8,443 bases of DNA, taken from an uncultured Nitrospinaceae bacterium. Lineage in GTDB: Bacteria; Nitrospinota; Nitrospinia; Nitrospinales; VA-1. The stretch spans positions 1-8,443 of the forward strand of contig CAJWLY010000059.1 in the NCBI GenBank assembly GCA_913043155.1, given 5' to 3'. The notes beneath the pieces were generated by a model. The model was not told where the DNA came from. It searched no databases and saw nothing but the letters and a program-made list of their open reading frames with translations. Every line of letters begins with the position of its first letter. The first letter of the stretch is position 1. This document shows, piece after piece, positions 6,277 through 8,443 of the stretch. The position numbers and the translations under genes are program-made.

Positions 6277-6564
6277 AAACTTCTTGGATGGAGGTGTTTT
6301 CTCGATTGCCTTCAACTATCGGCCGATACGGTCGCCCAGAGGATCGTGAGGTTCGTAGGAAACGAGCACTCCGACCACTGGGCGAACAGTAAAAAAATGG
6401 AACCAAGTCTTTCACGATGGATTTTACAAGCCCTTCCCTGAAAAACGTTTTTTGATCGCTGCCCCTCCTTAGGTGGAAGGAATCTTCTCGTTCTTTTGCG
6501 GTATCCCGTTTTTTTTGAGATAGCAATCAGTTATGTGCCGGTTTTGGTGAGGTTCTGTGAAGCT
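6277..6564. other. Convergent intergenic region between rnpB and gatA
   Basis: These 288 bases separate rnpB (plus) from the end of gatA (minus). I find no credible protein or tRNA gene. The region holds a 12-base palindrome (6317-6328), a long imperfect hairpin (6332-6385) and a short hairpin that is better paired on the minus strand (6462-6481). It also has a T8 run (6509-6516) after a weak three-pair stem. The last two are weak terminator candidates for gatA and rnpB respectively. Neither has the classic strong stem followed at once by a T-run. Confidence 0.5.
6332..6385. repeat. Long imperfect inverted repeat (hairpin) downstream of rnpB
   Basis: Outer arms TCGCCCAG (6332-6339) and CTGGGCGA (6378-6385) pair perfectly over eight bases. 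The stem continues after an A-A mismatch with GG and TCG (6341-6346, one bulged A) against CGACC (6372-6376). It closes with TCGT (6353-6356) against ACGA (6362-6365) around AGGAA. No T-run follows in either direction. It may be a structured 3' extension of the rnpB precursor, a small RNA, or a structured end of the gatCA message. Confidence 0.4.
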
Positions 6565-8019
6565 CTACAATGGGGGTTGTCTGAGGTGGTGGTCCGTAGC
6601 TTGTTGGAATCGGTGGCCAACGGCAATAAGACTTTCTTCATCAAAGTGTTTGCTCATCAGTTGGACTCCGATGGGCATTCCATCGCTTTTTGAAATCCCG
6701 CAAGGGACCGACATTCCCGGAATGCCTGCCAGATTGGCTGAAATTGTGTAAATATCCGACAAATACATCTTGAGCGGGTCGTTTACGCGTTCCTTCAATT
6801 TAAACGCGGTAATTGGAGCGTTGGGAGCGACGATCACGTCGGATTCCTGAAATGCGTTTTCGAAATCCTGTTTGATGAGTGTTCGAACTTTTTGTCCCTT
6901 CAGGTAATATGCGTCGTAGTAACCTGAGCTGAGAACGAACGTTCCTAGCATGATACGGCGTTTCACCTCCTCGCCGAACCCTTCCTCTCGCGTATTCATG
7001 TACATGTCCAGCAGGTTGTCATTCTTTTCCGATCGGTACCCGTATTTAACGCCATCGTACCGTGATAGGTTGGTGCTTGCCTCAGCGCAGGCGATGACGT
7101 AATACGTTGCCACTGCATACTCCAGATGTGGCAGGGAAACTTCTACTTTTTCCATCCCCAGCGATTCGAGAGTTTTAATAGCTTCCTGAACAGAGCGCTC
7201 CACTTCCGGATCGATTCCCGACGTGAAGTACTCTTTCGGAATACCCATCTTCAGCCCGGAAACGCTTCGTTCCAGCGATTTCATGAAATCGGGTCGCTCC
7301 ACATCGGCAGAAGTGGAGTCAAGCGGGTCCTTTCCGCTGATCACGTTCATTAAGAGAGCCGAGTCAGCGACGGTTTTGGTCATAGGGCCGATCTGGTCCA
7401 ATGATGACGCGAATGCGATGAGTCCAAACCGGGATACCCTGCCGTAGGTGGGTTTGAGTCCGGTTACGCCAGAGAAGTTTGCGGGTTGCCGGATCGATCC
7501 GCCAGTGTCGCTTCCAAGTGCTCCTATGCATTCGTTGGCAGCGACGGCGGCGGCAGACCCGCCGCTTGATCCACCGGGAACTCGTTCAAGGTTCCACGGA
7601 TTCATCGACGGGTGGTGCCATGCGGATTCGGTAGAAGAGCCCATGGCAAATTCGTCCATATTGGTTTTGCCTACAATTACCGCACCGGCCCCTTTCAACC
7701 GCTTCACCACTGTGGCGTCGTAAGGGGAGATGAACTGATCCAAAATTTGTGATGCGCAGGTGGTGCGGGTTTCCTGCATGCAGATCAAGTCCTTCAATGC
7801 GATAGGGATGCCGAGGAGCGGCGCTTCTTCCGCTGCGCTTAGCCTGCGGTCGGCTTCCCGTGCTTGTTCCAGGGCCTGTTTCTTTGTTAGGTGAATATAT
7901 GCTTGTACTTTTGACTCGACGTCATCGATGCGCTGGTAGACTGCTTCTGTCAGCTCAACTGCGGAGTACTTTTTTTGTTTGAGGTCTTCTTTTGCCTGAA
8001 GGATGGTTTTGCGATGCAT
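6565..8019 (-). CDS. gatA: Aspartyl/glutamyl-tRNA amidotransferase subunit A (GatA)
   Basis: GatA is the amidase subunit of the GatCAB complex. It frees ammonia from glutamine, which is then used to convert misacylated Glu-tRNA(Gln) and/or Asp-tRNA(Asn) to the correct amide. The 484-residue length is standard. The amidase signature GGSSGGSAAAVAA spans about 149-161, and the catalytic Ser-cis-Ser-Lys triad is visible as Lys76, Ser151 and Ser175 (GSDTGGS). The spacings of 75 and 24 residues equal those of the structurally known bacterial enzyme. KTNMDEFAMGSSTE (118-131) and PTYGRVSRFGL are further family motifs. ATG 8019 gives the usual N-terminus, starting eight bases after the gatC stop. No Shine-Dalgarno is visible, so translational coupling to gatC is likely. 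gatB is not adjacent. Confidence 0.97.
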   Translation of the reverse strand: MHRKTILQAKEDLKQKKYSAVELTEAVYQRIDDVESKVQAYIHLTKKQALEQAREADRRLSAAEEAPLLGIPIALKDLICMQETRTTCASQILDQFISPYDATVVKRLKGAGAVIVGKTNMDEFAMGSSTESAWHHPSMNPWNLERVPGGSSGGSAAAVAANECIGALGSDTGGSIRQPANFSGVTGLKPTYGRVSRFGLIAFASSLDQIGPMTKTVADSALLMNVISGKDPLDSTSADVERPDFMKSLERSVSGLKMGIPKEYFTSGIDPEVERSVQEAIKTLESLGMEKVEVSLPHLEYAVATYYVIACAEASTNLSRYDGVKYGYRSEKNDNLLDMYMNTREEGFGEEVKRRIMLGTFVLSSGYYDAYYLKGQKVRTLIKQDFENAFQESDVIVAPNAPITAFKLKERVNDPLKMYLSDIYTISANLAGIPGMSVPCGISKSDGMPIGVQLMSKHFDEESLIAVGHRFQQATDHHLRQPPL

Positions 8020-8027
8020 GGTCAGGA

Positions 8028-8309
8028 TCAGATGATCTTGGGAACTTCGTAATGGCCCTTTTGGTGTGAGGGCGAGCCCGTTAGGTAGTCTGGCGTGGCG
8101 CCAGATTGGGAGACTTCATCTTCACGGAATACGTTATGGATGGGAAGAACGTGGGACGTCGGTTCCACATCTTCTGTGTCTAGCCGGTTGAGCTGGTCGA
8201 TATATTCGATAATTTGTTCAAGGTGTCCGCCAAGACGTTCTTTTTCCGCGTCGGTGAGTTTGAGTCGCGCCAACTGGGCGATATTGTCGATGTTGAATTT
8301 ACCGGACAT
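8028..8309 (-). CDS. gatC: Aspartyl/glutamyl-tRNA amidotransferase subunit C (GatC)
   Basis: GatC is the small linker subunit that wraps around GatA and GatB and stabilises the amidotransferase. The 93-residue protein has the family shape. The N-terminal part, MSGKFNIDNIAQLARLKLTD, continues into a helical EHLEQIIEYIDQL-like region (here LGGHLEQIIEYIDQL, 26-40), then VEPTSHVLPIHNVFREDEV (48-66). The C-terminal tail ends HYEVPKII, which contacts GatA in known structures. The gene precedes gatA by eight bases in the usual C-A order. The start is fixed by the conserved N-terminus, yet the bases just before ATG on the coding strand are pyrimidine-rich (CCCCCTCC) with no Shine-Dalgarno. It starts 29 bases after the stop of the gene upstream. 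Confidence 0.94.
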   Translation of the reverse strand: MSGKFNIDNIAQLARLKLTDAEKERLGGHLEQIIEYIDQLNRLDTEDVEPTSHVLPIHNVFREDEVSQSGATPDYLTGSPSHQKGHYEVPKII

Positions 8310-8338
8310 GGAGGGGGCAGACGGGTTGATATGGATGC

Positions 8339-8443
8339 TTAGCCTTCGGCGGCCTTTTTGCGTTCCTTTTTGGGTTTCTTCTTTTCTTCGACCATCTGTG
8401 CCGTGGCTACCATCTTGGAAGCTTTACGTTGCAGACGTTTCAA
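8339..8443 (-). CDS. Lysine-rich C-terminus of an unidentified protein (5' end outside window)
   Basis: On the minus strand an open frame enters from the right edge and ends at TAA (8341-8339), giving 34 residues. The tail is strongly basic. It begins LKRLQRKASKMVATAQMVEE, then has repeated KKxxKK/ERKK clusters and ends AAEG. Such a tail suits a ribosomal or other nucleic-acid-binding protein, but too little is visible to name it. Its stop lies 29 bases before gatC on the same strand, so it is probably the upstream gene of the same operon. A long C-terminal extension of another protein is also possible. Confidence 0.55.
   Translation of the reverse strand: MKRLQRKASKMVATAQMVEEKKKPKKERKKAAEG

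Noticed and set aside
6332..6385. Possible tRNA or SRP RNA in the hairpin downstream of rnpB
   Set aside because: There is no cloverleaf, anticodon arm or acceptor pairing, and the conserved SRP RNA loop sequence is absent.
6254..6526. 90-residue minus-strand frame downstream of gatA
   Set aside because: It overlaps the 3' strand of RNase P RNA and the hairpin region. The translation is low-complexity and basic, with no family character.
1..8443. Search for defence system, CRISPR array, phage or transposon
   Set aside because: There are no direct-repeat arrays, transposase or integrase motifs. The only nuclease-like gene (NERD) stands alone among housekeeping genes.

Overview
The window is an ordinary bacterial chromosomal segment with housekeeping genes on both strands. 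Protein export, RNase P and tRNA-dependent amidation genes occur together, as in Gram-negative bacteria outside the enterics. The flavoprotein at the left edge resembles the short fumarate reductase/succinate dehydrogenase-like flavoproteins of bacteria such as Nitrospira and Nitrospina. A C4-type zinc-ribbon gene directly before rnpB is also known from deltaproteobacteria. A Nitrospinota-, Nitrospirota- or Desulfobacterota-like host is my best guess. It is an inference from protein character and cannot be settled from the sequence alone.

Layout, left to right. Positions 3-449 (+) hold the C-terminal end of the FAD-dependent dicarboxylate oxidoreductase. Positions 552-1112 (+) encode a membrane-anchored NERD-domain protein whose expected nuclease residues appear to be replaced. 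Positions 1248-1796 (+) encode a small exported protein of unknown function, preceded by a good sigma70-type promoter. Positions 2025-4910 (+) are the yajC-secD-secF operon for the Sec accessory complex. It has its own promoter and an unusually long secD-secF gap that carries three small hairpins. Positions 5150-5878 (+) encode a coiled-coil zinc-ribbon protein. Its last codons run into the P1 helix of the RNase P RNA gene (about 5871-6268, +).

The right third is on the minus strand. A partial lysine-rich protein (8339-8443) is followed by gatC (8028-8309) and gatA (6565-8019), two subunits of the tRNA-dependent amidotransferase. gatB is not in the window. The gatCA transcript converges on rnpB, and the roughly 290-base stretch between them holds a long imperfect hairpin and a 12-base palindrome but no convincing gene.

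Functionally, YajC, SecD and SecF act together at the SecYEG channel. The small protein with a signal peptide just upstream would be a Sec substrate. RNase P RNA matures tRNA 5' ends, and GatCAB corrects Glu-tRNA(Gln) and/or Asp-tRNA(Asn). I see no transposon, phage, CRISPR array or tRNA gene. I also see no convincing new multi-gene system. The most unusual items are the degenerate NERD protein, the unknown exported protein, the zinc-ribbon/rnpB overlap and the secD-secF hairpin cluster.
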